Part shown: in pieces, positions 14,114 to 28,895 of the stretch
Layout: every line of letters begins with the position of its first letter
Position numbering within the stretch: the stretch's first letter is position 1
Source of the DNA: Cymbidium sinense
Lineage: Eukaryota; Streptophyta; Magnoliopsida; Asparagales; Orchidaceae
DNA: 64,000 bases
Direction of reading: 5' to 3'
Assembly (NCBI GenBank): GCA_021442155.1
Contig: JAKCPB010000331.1
Coordinates: 1-64,000, forward strand
Notes under the pieces: generated by a model
The model's database searches: none
Told to the model about the DNA's origin: nothing
The model's input: the letters and a program-made list of their open reading frames with translations, nothing else
Translations under genes and position numbers: made by a program

Positions 14114-15857
14114 GTTTTATTTATTTTATTATTTTATTGTTAGTTAGTTGGTTATTTTATTTAGTTTTATTAGTTATTAGTTTTAAGTTATTCTTATTAG
14201 TTTTTTAGTTTAGTTTATTAGTTAGTTATTAGTTATTAGTTTAATTCTTAGTTTAGTTATTATTAATTAGTTAATTTTAATTTAATTAGTTATTTATTAT
14301 TAATTTTTAGTTTAGTTTATTATTATTATTAGTTTTATTATTATTATTATTAGTTTATTAGTTATTATTAGTTAGTTATTTAGTTTAGTTATTATCACTT
14401 TGTTATTAGTTTATTAATTTTTAGTTTATTAGTTTAGTTTTTTAGTTATTTAGTTTGTTAGTTTAGTTTAGTTTTTTATTTTAGTTTAGTTATTAGTTAT
14501 TTAGTTTTTATTATTAAGTTTTTAGTTTTTAGTTAGTTTTAGTTATTAGTTTATTAATTAGTTTTAATTTAGTTATTTTATTTATTTAGTTTTATTTTAT
14601 AAGTTATTATTATTATTACTACTTTATTAGTTTTTATTAGTTTTAGTTATTATTATTAGTTACTAGTTTATTATGTTTATTAGTTTGGTTTCTTAGTTAG
14701 TTATTAGTTAGTTTTAGTTTATTTGTTTTATTAGTTATTTAGTTATTAGTTTATTAGTTTTATTAGTTTTTATTAGTTAGTTATTTATTAGTTAGTTTAT
14801 TAGTTTATTTAGTTATTAGTTTATTAGGTTTTTATTTAATTTAGTTATTTAGTTTTATTAGGTTTATTATTAGTTATTTTAGTTTTTATTTAGCTTTTAT
14901 ATTAGTTTTATTATTAGTTATTAGTTATTATTAGTAATTATTAGTTATTAGTTTAGCTTTTAGTTTATTAGTTAGTTAGTTATTAGTTTATTAGGTTTAT
15001 TAGTTTAGTTTCTTAGTTAGTTATTAATTAGTTTTAGTTTAGTAGTTTTATTAGTTATTTAGTTATTAGTTTTTTTAGTTTTATTACTTTACTAGTTTTA
15101 TTAGTCTTTTATTAGTTAATTTTTATTAGTTAGTTTATTAGTTTATTTAATTATTAGTTTATTAAGTTTTTAGTTAGTTTAGTTATTTTAGTTTTTTATT
15201 TAGTTTTTTTATTAGTTTTATTATATAGTTTTATTATTAATTATTAGTTATTATTACTTATTATTAGTTATTAGTTTAGCTTTTAGTTTATTAATTAGTT
15301 AGTTAATAGTTATTATTTATTTTATTATTACTTTAGTTATTATATTTTTAGTTTTATTAGTTATTTATTAGTTTTGTTTTTATTAATTATTAGCTTGTTA
15401 TTATTATTAGTTTTAGTTATTATTAGATATTTTTTATTTAGTTTATTATTAGTTATTAATTATTAGTTTTAGTTAGGTTAGTTATTTATTATTTATTATT
15501 ATTAGTTCTAATAGTTATTTAGTTTATTATTATTAGTTATTATTAGTTACTTAGTTTAGTTTATTATTATTATTAGTTATTAGTTTATTAGTTTAGTTAG
15601 TTTTATTAGTTTTTTTTATTTAGTTATTAGTTTTTTAGTTTATTATTAGTTTATATTATTAGGTTTTATTAGTTATGAGTTATTATTACTTTTATTATTT
15701 TTATTAGGTTATTAGTTTATTGGTTATTATTTAGTTATTAGTTTAGTTATTATTAGTTAGTTTAGTTATTAGGTTTTAGGTTATTAGTTTAGTTTATTTA
15801 TGATTAGTTTAGTTATTATTAGTTTATTAGTTATTTATTAGTTACTTAGTTTTATTA

Positions 15858-15893
<36 letters not shown>

Positions 15894-18800
15894 TGTTTAG
15901 TTATTAGTTTTAGTTTAGTTATTATAACTTTATTAGTTATTAGTTTTATTAGTTTATTATTAGTTATTATTTAGTTTTTAATAGTTTTAGTTCTTATATC
16001 TTGTTATTATTATTATTTATTAGTTTATTAATTTATTTTCATTTGTTAATAGTTTAGTTTAGTTTTTTAGTTATTAGTTTAGTTATTAGTTTATTAGGAT
16101 TATTATTAGTTCTTATTAGTTAGTTAGTTAGTTAGTTTATTTTTCTATTATTTATTAGTTTATTAGTTAGGTTTTTTAGTTAATTATTAGTTATTAGTTA
16201 TTAGTTTTATTAGTTGTTAGTTACTTGTTTATTTTGTTTATTATTATTAGTTATTAGTTAGTTATTTATTATTAGTTTAGTTTTATTGGTTATTTAGTTA
16301 TTAGGTTTAGTTAGTTATTATTAATTATTAGTTATTAGTTTGTTAGTTTGTTTGTTTAGTTTTGTTAGTTAGTTTATTTAATTTTTATTAGTTATTAGTT
16401 TTTAGGTTTTAGTTTTAGTTATTATTAGGTTTAGGTTTAGGTTTAGTTATTAGTTAGTTATTAGTTTTATTAGTTTAGTTATTAGTCAGTTATTTGTTTA
16501 GTTATTTATTTAGTTATTATTATTAGTTATTACTTATTAGTTAGTTAGTTTTATTAATCAATTTTAGATTTAGTTAGTTTAATTAGTTATTAGTTATTTA
16601 GTTTATTAGTTTATATTATTATTATTATTTATTTATTTTAATTTGTATTATTAGTTATTAGTTAGTTTAGTTATTAGTTTATTATTTAGTTATTAGTTTG
16701 TTATTAGTTAGTTAGTTTTTATTAGTTTAGTTATTTATTATTAGTTATTAGTTATTAGTTATTAGTTATTAGTTTAGTTATTTAGTAATGATTAGTTTAG
16801 TTATTATTATTAGTTATTAGTTTTTCACTTAGTTATTATTAGTTTTAGTTATTAGTTAGTTATTAGTTATTATTAATTAGGTTATTGGTTTATTATTAAT
16901 TATTGGTTTATTTTTGTTATTTATTGGTTAGATTTAGTTTTATTATTAGTAATTATCATTTTATTATTTATTAGTTTAGTTTAGTTAATATTATTATTAT
17001 TATTATTGGTTATTATTAGTTTATTAATTAGTTATTTATTTATTTTTAGTTATTAGTTTTATTATTATTTATTAGTTTTCTTAGTTAGTTATTATTTTTT
17101 ATAAGTTATTATTAGTTTAATTTTTAGTTATTATTAGTTAGTTATTAGTTATTAGTTATTTAGTTATTAGTTAGTTATTATAGTTATTATTATTATTAGG
17201 TTATTTATTAATTATTAGTTTTCATTTTATTAGCTATTACTTATTAATTTTTTAATTATTATTAGTTTTTTTGTTATTATTATTTATTAGTTTAGTTAGT
17301 TATTATTGTTGGTTATTAATTTTAGTTATTAGTTATTATTAGTTATTAGTTTAGTTTTATTAATTATTATTTTATTATTATTAGTTATTTATTAGTTAGT
17401 TTAGTTTTTTAGTTATTAGTTTTTAGTTTATTATTTTTTAATTATTTATTATATTAGTTAGTTTTAGTTATTAGTTATTATTTTTAATTTTAGTTATTAT
17501 TATTATTATTATTATTATTAGTTTAGTTTATTAGGTTAATTATTAGTTAGTTATTAGTTTTTTATCATTTTTATGTTTAGTTTTATTAGTTATTTTAATT
17601 TTATAGTTTATTATTATTATTAGTTATTATTAGTTATTTAGTTTTATTTATTACTTTGGTTATTAATCATTACTTTACTAGTTATTAGTTTATTAGTTAT
17701 TTTTTATTGGTTATTAGATATTAGTTTTTTGGTTATTATTATTAGTTTATTAGTTAGTTTTATTATTAATTATTTATTTATTAGTTTATCAGTTTAGTTA
17801 TTAGGTTTTATTAGTTATTTAGATTATTAGTTTATTTTCATTTGTTATTAGTTTAGTTTAGTTTTTTAGTTATTAGTTTAGTTATTAGTTTATTAGGATT
17901 ATTATTAGTTTTTATTAGTTAGTTAGTTAGTTTATTTTTCTATTATGTATTAGTTTATTAGTTAGGTTTTTAGTTAGTTATTAGTTATTAGTTATTAGTT
18001 TTATTAGTTGTTAGTTACTAGTTTATTTAGTTTATTATTAATTATTAGTTAGTTATTATTAGTTTAGTTTTATTGGTTATTTAGTTATTTAGTTTAGTTA
18101 GTTATTATTAATTATCAGTTATTAGTTTGTTAGTTAGTTTGTTTAGTTTTGTTAGTTAGTTTATTTAATTTTTATTAGTTATTAGTTATTAGGTTTTAGG
18201 TTTAAGTTTAGTTATTAATTAGTTTTTTTATTAGTTTAGTTATTAGTCAGTTATTTGTTTAGTTATTTATTTAGTTATTATTAATAATTATTACTTATTA
18301 GTTAGTTAGTTTTATTAATCAATTTTAGTTTTAGTTAGTTGAACTAGTTATTAGTTCAATTAGTTTTATTAGTTTATTAGTTATTAGTTTTTATTTTGTT
18401 TATTAGTTTTTAGTTAGTTTAGTTTTAGTTATTATTATTATTATTAGTTTTATTTATTAATTTATTTAGTTAGTTATTAGTTTTATTAGTTATTATTAGG
18501 ATATTATTAGTTTAGTTAGTTTAGTTAGTTTTATTATTAGTAATTATTTTGTTAGCTTTATTAGTTTTAGTTTTTAGTTATTATTGTCAGTTAGTTTTTA
18601 GTTTTATTATTAGTTATTAGTTATGAGTTTTTATTAGTTTATTATTATTAGTTAGTTTTATTAGTTATTTAGTTTAGTTATTTTAGTTAGTAGTTTAGTT
18701 TTATTAGTTATTATTAGTCAATTTTTAGTTTTAGTTTAATTTAGTTAGTTATTTAGTTATTAGTTTTAGTTTTTATTATTTTATTATTTAGTTATTAGTT

Positions 18801-19094
18801 AGTTATTAGTTATTTGTTATTAGTTAGTTATTAGTTAGTTTTATTAGTTTATTATTTATTAGTTTTATTAGTTAGTTTTTAGTTACTATTAGTTTATTAG
18901 TTAGTTAGTTTTTTAGTTAGTTTATTAGTTAGTTAGTTTTTATTAGTTTTATTAGTTTAATTAGTTGGTTTAGTTTAATTATTAGTTTAATTATTTTATT
19001 AGTTGGTTTTATTAGTTTTTAATTTATTAGTTATTAGTTAGTTATTATTCTTTTTATTAGTTTTATTATTAGTTAGTTATTACTATAATAGAGA

Positions 19095-20390
<1,296 letters not shown>

Positions 20391-20552
20391 CTCTATATAT
20401 AAACTAAGAAATTCTATTAGTGATGCCCATACTCGTGGAAATTTGGGTCTCTCCAATTTTACCTGATCATAATTTCTTAATTTCGGTGAATCAAGATTGA
20501 GGAAAGGATGTCTTTGAATCAATCTGCACCATTGTGGAATCTTACTCATAAT

Positions 20553-23234
20553 ATGGAGGTCCTTATGGCGAGAATCACCGGTCTTTCACAATAAAGTGAT
20601 AGATGGAATTGCTATAAAATGACTTATTAGTAGATTAATAGATCATTTGAATGGCATATACATCACATATCCCGGATCAAATGAAGGCTTTGGGTTTCCA
20701 GACTACATCTATTTCATTAGAATTGATGATCTTTTAACAATACCTTATAAGGGATGGTTAGTTCAAGACGAACAACAAAGTTTTCTTTTTCATCATTATG
20801 GGAATGTACATGTGGTAGAAAAATTACGTCAATCCATTGAGATATGGTATGCTACAAGTGAATATTTGAGACAAGAAATGAATCCTAATTTTCGGGAATT
20901 ACGAAGGAATAGATTTGTGATTCCCTTACAATATGATCAAGAACAAGAAAAAAAGCTAAGACCCTGTTTTGGTATTTCGATTAAAATACCTATAAATGGT
21001 ATTTTACATAGAAATAGTATTCTTGCTTATTTTGATGATCCGTGATACAAAAGAAGCAGTCGGGAATTACTAAATATGGGATTTAGTAGATTTAATTGTA
21101 AAAAAAGAGAATTTGATTGAGTATCGAGGAGCAAAAGAATTTAGTTCAAATACCAAATACAAACTAAAGTTGATCGATTTTTTTCATTCCCAGGAAGTGC
21201 ATATCTTTGGATCTTCATAATAATGAACAATAGTATCATTGAGTAGATACACGACTTGCTTTAAATATAAATACAAGAAGTCGAGTAGGTGGATTAGTCC
21301 GAGTGGAGAAAAAAAGAAAAAATATGGAACGAAAATCTTTCTGGAGATATTCATTTTTCTCGAGAGGTGGATAAAATATCTAGTAGTGGCATTTTGATAC
21401 CAGAATGGGAAAAAAAGATTCTAAAGGATCAAAAAAATTGAAAAATTGGATCTATGTCCAACGATTACACCTACCAAAAAAAAGTCTTTTGTTTTGGTTC
21501 GTCCGTAGTCACATATGAAATAGCGATGGAATAAATTTAGCAACACTTTTCTTTCAAGATCTCTTGGAAAAGGATAATGTCCAACTTCGAATTGTCAATT
21601 ATATATTTTATGGAAATGGTAAGTCAATTCGAGGAATTTCTCACACAAGTATTCAATTAGTTCAGGCTTGCTTAGTATTAACTTGGGACCATGAAAAAAG
21701 AGTTCTATAGATGAAGAGGTTCATTCTTCTTTTGTTGAAATAATGGCAAATGATCTCGCTTCGGATTTCATCCAATTGAGTTAGTAAAGTCCACTATTTC
21801 AGATACCGAAAAGAGGTATGATACGCCAAGTTCGGATTGATTTCCAATGAATTAGATCGTATCTATAGAAATCCTTTTGATTCCAAGGCAAAGATTCAAG
21901 CATTTCCCCAACATAAGGGAACTCTTGCGTTGTTGAATCAAAATAAGGAATGCCAATCTTTCATAATTTTGTCATCATCCAATTGCTCTAATTGGTCCCT
22001 TCAATACTGAGATATAATAATGCTAAAAAGGATCGGATCCCATGATTCCAATTAGGGATTTGTTGGGTCCTTTAGGTACTATTGTGCCTAAAATAGTAAA
22101 TCTGCTCATCTTATTATTTAAGAACTTATAATCAAGTCTTTTAAAGAAATATTTTTACTTGAAAATTTTCAAATGACTTTCCTAGTGCTTCAAGTACTTC
22201 CATTTCAATACTTTCCTAGAAAATAGTAGGATTTATAATCCCATCCATGTAGTAACATCATTTGGAATTCATTCCATTTGAATTGGTGTTTTCTCCATCA
22301 CGATTCTTGTGAAGAGGCATGGACAATAATTAGCCTTGGACAATTCCTTTGTGAAAATGCATGTCTATTGAAATATGGATTGCACATAAAAAAATCTGGT
22401 CAAATTTTTATTGTTCATGTTGACTCTTTAGTTATAAGATCATCTAAGCCCTATTTGGTCACTCTAGGAGCAACTGTCCATGGCCATTATGGAGAAATCT
22501 TTTCCAAGGAGACACATTAATTACATTTATATATGAAAAATCGAGATCCGGTGACATAACGGTCTTCCAAAAGTGGAACAAATCTTAGAAGTTCGCTCAA
22601 TTGATTCAATATTGATGAACCTCAAAGAAGAGTTGAAGGTTGGGATGAACGTATCCGGGATTCTTGGGATCCCTTGGGATTGATTGGAGTGAACTAACCA
22701 TAGCCCAAAGTATCTCTTTGGTTAATAAGATCCAAAAGGTTTATCGATCCCAAGTACAGATCCATAATAGACATATAGAGATTATTGTGCCAAGTAACAT
22801 CAAGAGTTTTGGTTTTAAGATGGAATGTCTAATATTTTTTTTACCTGGGAATTAGATTGTTGCGAAAGCAGCAGGTATTTATTTTGGACCTAAATTATCT
22901 GCAATCTTATTGGGAATAATGAAGTCATCTCTCAATACTCAAAGTTTCATATCCAAGTGAGTTTTCAAGAAACCGCGAGTTTTAGTAAAAGCCGCTCTAC
23001 GAGGTCGTATTGATTGGTTGAAAGGTTCGAAAGAGAACGTTTCTGGGATTATGCTTGGTGATTCAATAAATTAGTACATCATTCAAAGCAAGACAAAAAA
23101 CATTCATTTGAAAATGAAAAGGAAGGATCTATTCGAGTTGGAAATGAGAGATATTTTGTTATACCATAGAGAATTATTTTTCTTGTGCCCCAAACACTTT
23201 CCATGAGACATCGCCAATCATTTACGTAATGTAA
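20553..23234 (+). pseudogene. rpoC2: rpoC2 (RNA polymerase beta'' subunit), large internal deletion and frameshifts
   Basis: The start MEVLMA lies at 20553, and the first 150 or so residues are recognisable ([35 protein letters not shown]). At about 20895-20901 the sequence jumps from NPNFR straight to RRNRFVIPL. In a normal protein these are separated by roughly 500 residues. The jump keeps the frame, giving one open stretch from 20647 to 21045. Later matches include [32 protein letters not shown] and RGRIDWL. The total is about 2.7 kb, where an intact gene is about 4.1 kb. It lies between rpoC1 and rps2 as in the standard rpoB-C1-C2 operon. The deleted part includes segments needed for polymerase function, so this copy could not work as read. 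Confidence 0.92.
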
Positions 23235-23444
23235 TTTACTAATTCTTAACAAGAGGTTCATTCTTTTACTTTAACTGGTCCAATTATGTATTTCGTAATC
23301 AATAAAATAAAAAATAAAGAATGAAATTCATGGTTTGGGTCGTAGATCAATGGTCAATCCCGGTAGAAGGTTCCGTCAACAATTATTTATTTCATAGGGT
23401 AATCAATCTCTTTGAAAAAAAAAGAAAAGAGAAAGTGTGGGAAA

Positions 23445-24107
23445 ATGGGAAGACGATATTGGAACATCAATTTGGAAGAAATGATGGAAGGTGAGTTCAT
23501 TTTGGTCATGGTACTAATAAATGGAATCCTAGAATGGCTCCTTACATCTCGCGTAAGGGGTATTCATATTACAAATCTTACTATAACCGCTCATTTTTTA
23601 TCGAAGCTTGCATTATTTTTGATGCGCAAGTAGGGGAAAAAAATTCTTAATCGTTGGCAAAAAAAAGAAAGGATTTAGTAGCATCGCAGCAATAAGGGCT
23701 CGATGTCATTATGTTAATAAAAAATGGTTTGGTGGTATGTTAACGAATTGGTATACGAAACAAGACTTGAAGTTCAGGGACTTAAGAACAGAACAAAATG
23801 GGGAAATTCAATCGCTCCCCAAAGGAGATGCAGAATGTTGAAGAGAAATTTATCTACCTTGCAAGCATATCTAGGTGGGATCAAATATATGACGGATTGC
23901 CCGATATTGTAATTATCGTTGATCGCAAAGAAGAATATACGGTTCTTGAGAATGTTCCATTTTGGGTATTCGATTTGTTTAATTGATACAAATTGTGACC
24001 CAGATCTTGCAGATATTTCTATTCCGCCAACGATGATGCTATAGCTTCGATTGATTCTTACCAAATTAGTATTTTGAGGGGCTCCAGTTATATAAAAATG
24101 GTTGATT
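23445..24107 (+). pseudogene. rps2: rps2 (plastid ribosomal protein S2), frame-disrupted
   Basis: A 30S ribosomal protein gene placed between rpoC2 and atpI in the usual order. The start reads [16 protein letters not shown], where the family has M-(T/G)[21 protein letters not shown]; the frame breaks at VHFGHG and is recovered several times ([30 protein letters not shown]). The length is about 663 bases against roughly 711 normally. All disruptions are short indels rather than one lesion. The end near 24107 is approximate. Confidence 0.9.
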
Positions 24108-24395
24108 ATCTTATCATTACTCTTATCATTAAGAAGAATAAAGAAGAAGATTAGTTTGTTTTTGGTGAACTCTCTTTGATTGTTACTATTTTGGTTTGCA
24201 TCTTTTGGAGTTTGAACTATGTTTTGACTATCAAATAATATTGAAAAGAGAAAATGATTGGTATTTTTTTATGTGATTTCAAGTATCCAAAATATACGAT
24301 TGAAAACTTAAATTCATGAATGAACATTGATGAATTGAGAAAGAAATGGTTGAATCAAAATAATTACTTTTTTGAAGTTCGATTTAGAGGTTAAT

Positions 24396-25083
24396 ATGAA
24401 TGTTATACCATGTTTCATTAAAACACTCAAAGGGTTATATGATATATCGTGTAAGTAGGCCAACATTTATATTGGCAAATAGGAGGTTTACAAATTCATG
24501 CCCAAGTACTTATCACTTCTTGGGTTGTAATTGCTATCTTATTAGGTTCAGTCATCATACGAATCCACAAACCATTCACCGACGGTCGAATTTCTTCAAT
24601 ATGTCCTTGAATTTATTCAAGACTTGAGCAAAACTCATTGAGAGGAGTATGGTCCTTGGGTTCCTTTTATAGGAGCGATGTTCCTATTTATTTTGTTTCT
24701 AACGGTCGCTCTTTTACCTTGGAAAATCATAAAGTTACCTCATGGAGAGTTACTGCTACGAATGATATAAATACTTTGTTTAGCTTTACCCACGTGGCAT
24801 ATTTCTCGTGTCTTAGTAAAAAAGGATTGGGATATTTTGGGAAATACATTCAACCAACTCCAATACTTTTACCAATTAATATTCTATAATATTTCACCAA
24901 ACCTTTATCTCTTAGTTTTCAATTTTTTTGGGAATATATTGATGAATTAGTGGTTGTTGTTCTTGTTTCTTTAGTGCCTTCAAGTTCCTATACGTCATGT
25001 TTCTTGGATTATATTTACTGTATTCAAGCTCTTATTTTTGCAACTTTGGTTATATAGGTGAATCCATGGAGGGTCATCATTGA
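24396..25083 (+). pseudogene. atpI: atpI (ATP synthase CF0 subunit a), frame-disrupted
   Basis: This encodes the membrane subunit a of the thylakoid ATP synthase, which forms the proton half-channels with the c-ring. The ATG at 24396 and the C-terminal ESMEGHH-stop (TGA at 25081) are both present. In between one can read NTLKGLYD-like, [12 protein letters not shown] (frame-shifted), [20 protein letters not shown] and [15 protein letters not shown] segments. It is 688 bases long against about 744. It heads the atpI-H-F-A cluster, which follows in normal order. Confidence 0.92.
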
Positions 25084-25642
25084 CTAACTTTTGAAATAGT
25101 CTAGTCTTTTTTGAAGCTTATCCCAAATCAAGCAATGCGGGGGGTTCCATATAATCCACTGAGTTGTAGAATAAAATGCAAATAGCTACATGTATGTATA
25201 TATCAAGAAAGAAAGAAGGGTTGGGGATCCTACTACATATATGTATAGAATAAAAAAGTGCGTGATTTACGTTATGGAAGAATAAAATTCTATGCTATTT
25301 ACTAGTTAGATAGTAATGACCCCTATCTCTTTTTTCTAGTCCATGCATTTATATGGATTCCCATATCGTCCTTTTCTATTTTGTCTGATTGTGAATTGAA
25401 TGAAAGAGAAATAATAGAATAATTTATAAACAAGGAAATGCAATTACTAAAACTATATACATATCTATTTACATAAGGTCATAAGGTAGAAAGGAAAACG
25501 ATATCTCAGTAGTTCGACAATTCAATATTCAATTCCATTTGGAGCTTTAGTTACTTGACTGAGAAGTAGAAAAGAAGTAGATTAAGTACTAATTCATTTG
25601 GTTGTATCATTAATCATTTCTTTTTTGCGCGAGGAACTTACC
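25084..25642. other. atpI-atpH spacer
   Basis: About 560 bases of AT-rich sequence without a recognisable gene. In plastids this spacer usually carries promoters for atpH, but I could not pick one out with confidence. Confidence 0.6.
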
Positions 25643-25858
<216 letters not shown>

Positions 25859-26012
25859 TGTTTAAGTAGAATAAAAATGTAAAAAAAAGAAGAATAAAAA
25901 CATAACCATAACTAATAAATTTGAGAATTCTCAAATTCCATTAAGATTAAGAATAATAGGTGATACAAAAGAACTTTGTTCTTTGTTAGTCCTATCTATA
26001 AAGGGAGATCAT

Positions 26013-27406
26013 ATGAAAAATAGAACCGATTCTTTTGTTTCGGCACCGGCCATCGGGAGTTTCGAATTTAATATCGATATTTTAGCAACAAATCCAATAA
26101 ATCTAAGCGTAGTCGGGTGTATTGATTTTTTTTGGAAAGGGAGTGCGAGTTGTGTATTTCAAGAATAGGTTGGATTTCACTACGCACTTTCTTTCTATTA
26201 TTTTATAGCGAGAAATAGGAACAAAGGGTGCACAATCTAGATGAATTACTTGAATTGGATTTCATTCAAATGATATGTAAGAACCATAGCATTGTAACTA
26301 ATTGGTAAATGAACTTTGATTCTCTTCTATCAACCAATAATGTTGAGGACTTTTACATGGTTAAAGATAAATTGTTTGAAGTCCAAAGCATAACATGGTA
26401 CTCTTTCTACCGCTACGTTAGTACCAAAAGGTTTAAAATGATAAAAGAAAAAGAAAGAATTGAGAATTTATCCGATGTAGAACACTCATATGGATAAAAT
26501 TCTTTGAACCATTAACTGGAAAGATGGATCCCCTTTTTTTGTCCACTGTCGAATCGACGACCTATGTATTGTATTTGTATAAAAAAGATAATTTTTTGGA
26601 TGAAAAAAATATAAATATCATTCTAATAATAATGAGAATGAAGTTCATAATTCTATTCTATTAGAATCTTGATCTAATTTATCATAGCATATAAAGAATT
26701 TCTATTCTTTCTTCTTTGATAATTTTTTTTTTATTTTTGTTTTGGAAATAAGTTGTAAATAAAGAACAAATAAAGAAACAACTTTCGACAATTTTTTATT
26801 TTTTTTTTCTGGTCTAAAAGTCCTCCTAGAGATTGATGTTAGATCGTTTCAATATCTTTGAATACTAACAACGTAAAAGAGAGGATAGGCTCAAAAATAT
26901 GGGAATGCCCATCAATCAAAGAAAAGAAACAATTGAGCGTGAGAGCCAAGTGAATCGAAAAGATTCATGTTTAGTTCGGAAGAGATATGATAGTTGTGAA
27001 ATGAATGGAAAGATAATCTACTTTCATTAAATGATTTATTAGATAAAACAGAGGATCTTGAGTACTATTCAAAATTCGTAAGAATTACGTAGAGCCATTG
27101 AATGACCAAAGAGCTGGGATTAGATGGAAAGTGGAAATCAAAGTCGATGAGTATCGAACGAATGGATATTCGAGATAGAACAAGAAAAGTAAATTTGATT
27201 AATTCTACTTGCAAGAGTTTGGAACAATTAGAAAATTACAAAAATGAAACTCTTTTTTTTGAAAACAAAGAGCAATTAATCAGTCCGACAACAAGTTTTG
27301 CAACAAGCCTCTCTAGGAACTTTGAATAGTTGTTTGAATAAATAAATTACATTTTCGCACCATCGCTAATATTGGTATTCTGTCCGCGGAAGAAATAAGT
27401 GATTAG
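26013..27406 (+). pseudogene. atpF: atpF (ATP synthase CF0 subunit b), two exons with group II intron, frame-disrupted
   Basis: The peripheral-stalk subunit b. Exon 1 (about 26013-26155) reads [10 protein letters not shown] then ...[20 protein letters not shown], with one early indel, and ends before a GUGCG-type group II intron start. The intron runs to about 27020. Exon 2 (about 27021-27406) keeps SDLLD-like, LNLINSTCKSLEQLENYKNE and QQVLQQASL-like segments and ends at the TAG at 27404. The long charged helix is broken by at least four frameshifts. It sits between atpH and atpA as usual. Confidence 0.9.
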
Positions 27407-27475
27407 CCTTTTACTCTAGTTTAGAGTTTAGGTATTATTTTTCCCTTTCCTTCAAAAAATAAAAAAGAGATACTA

Positions 27476-28895
27476 ATGTTTGAAATTAGTAATATTATAA
27501 TGAACGTATTAAACAATATAATAGAGAAGTAAAGATTGTGAATCGGTACCGCATCAAGTGGGCAATGACATTGTTCACATTCATGGTCTTGATGAAGTAA
27601 TGGTGAATTAATAGAATTTGAAGAGGGTACCATAGGTATTGCTCAATTTGGAATCAAATAATGTTGGTGTTGTATTAATGGGTGATGGTTTGATGATAAA
27701 AGAGGGAAGCTTCGGTAAAAGCAACGAAGAATCGCCGAGATCCTGAGCGAGGCTTTTTTGGGTCGGGTCATAAATGCTCGCTAAACCTATTGATGGGAGA
27801 GGTGAAATTTCATCTTCGAATCTCGTTAATTGAATCTCCCAGGTATTATTTCGAGACGCTCGATATGAGCCCCTTCAAACGGGATTTATTGCTATTGATT
27901 CAATGATTCTAGACGGGGGCGAGAATTATTGGAGACGCAGACCGGTAAAATAGAAGAGCAGATAATGATTCTCAATCAAAAGGACAAAATGTGATATGTG
28001 TTTATGTAGCTATTGGTCAAAAGCATCTTCGTAAGTAGTGACTACCTTCCGGAAGGAGGGGCAATGGAATACACTATTGTGGTAGAAACAAAGCAGATTC
28101 GGCCGCTACATTACAATATCTCGCCCTTATACGGAGCTGAATATTTTATGTACCGTGAACGACATACAAGAATTTATGATGATCTCTCCAAGCGGGCACA
28201 AGCTTATCGTCAAATGTCTCTTCTATTAAGAAGACCCCCAGGTCGTGAAGCTTATCCAGGAGATATTTTTTATTTGCATTCACGACTTTTGGAAAGAGCC
28301 GCTAAATCAAGTTCTCGTTTAGGTGGAAGGAGTATATTTGCTTTACCAATAGTAGAGAACTTCAATCACGGAGGCGTTTGCTTATATTACTAATGTAATT
28401 TCTATTACTGAGATGGACAAATATTCTTATCTGGATCTATTCAATCTTTGGAATCAGACTGCTATTAATGTAGGTATTTTGTTTCAAGAGTAGGTTCTGA
28501 CTCAAATTAAAAGCCATGAAACAAGTAGGCGGCAAATCAAAATTGGAACTAGCTCAATTTGAATTAGAAGCCTTTGCACAATTTACTTTTGATCTAGATA
28601 AAGCTACTCGAGAATCAATTGGCAAGAGGCCAACGATTACGTGAGTTGCTTAAACAATCTCAATCGACCCTCTGGTGGAAGACCGGATACTATTTACAGG
28701 AACAAATGGATATCTTGATACGTTAGAAATTGGACGTAAAGAAATTTCTGGTTGAGTTACGTACCTACTTAACAAAGAAGAAACCTAAATTCCAAGAAAT
28801 TCTATCTTCTACCAAGATATTCACCGAAGAGGTAAACCCTTTTGAAAGAAGCTATTCAGAAGCAGATTGAACTCTTTCTACTTGAACAAAGATAA
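27476..28895 (+). pseudogene. atpA: atpA (ATP synthase CF1 alpha subunit), frame-disrupted
   Basis: The nucleotide-binding alpha subunit of the catalytic head. Fragments in order are [43 protein letters not shown], a P-loop remnant (QTGK) near 27940, [60 protein letters not shown] and [15 protein letters not shown]. The TAA at 28893 matches the family C-terminus. It is 1420 bases long against about 1524. The longest readable part is 28013-28393. It is the last member of the atp cluster before trnR. Confidence 0.94.

Larger units (their letters stand above)
8430..18400. repeat. Tandem duplication of a unit of about 5 kb (copies about 8.43-13.23 kb and 13.3-18.4 kb)
   Basis: Landmarks repeat in order: ATAAGTTAGTATTTATTTAG at 8479 and 13349; GGTTTTATTAGTTATGAG near 10658 and 15662; CTTATATCTTGTTATTATTA near 11003 and 15992; a TTTTCATTTTATTAGCTATT block near 12152 and 17218; AGTTAGTTGAACTAGTTAT near 13217 and 18334. 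The offset drifts from about 4870 to about 5120. Each unit also has internal duplication, since the AATCAATTTTAG word occurs near 11511, 13200, 16556 and 18318. Confidence 0.75.
1..19085. repeat. 19-kb TTAG/TTATTAG low-complexity array
   Basis: The whole stretch is made of variants of TTAG, TTATTAG, TTTAG and GTTAGTTATTAG, with almost no C on this strand and G nearly always in TAG or GTT contexts. All frames on both strands are closed by frequent stops and no coding sequence, RNA gene or transposon end is visible. Unit length drifts constantly, so it is not a clean short tandem repeat. It stops abruptly where plastid rpoC1 sequence begins near 19085. It could be a plant satellite, an AT-biased repeat expansion inside a plastome, or a distorted read of a simpler repeat. 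Confidence 0.93.

Noticed and set aside
1..19085. Telomeric or telomere-like repeats
   Set aside because: Plant telomeres are TTTAGGG arrays. GGG is almost absent here and the words are TTAG and TTATTAG with no fixed period.
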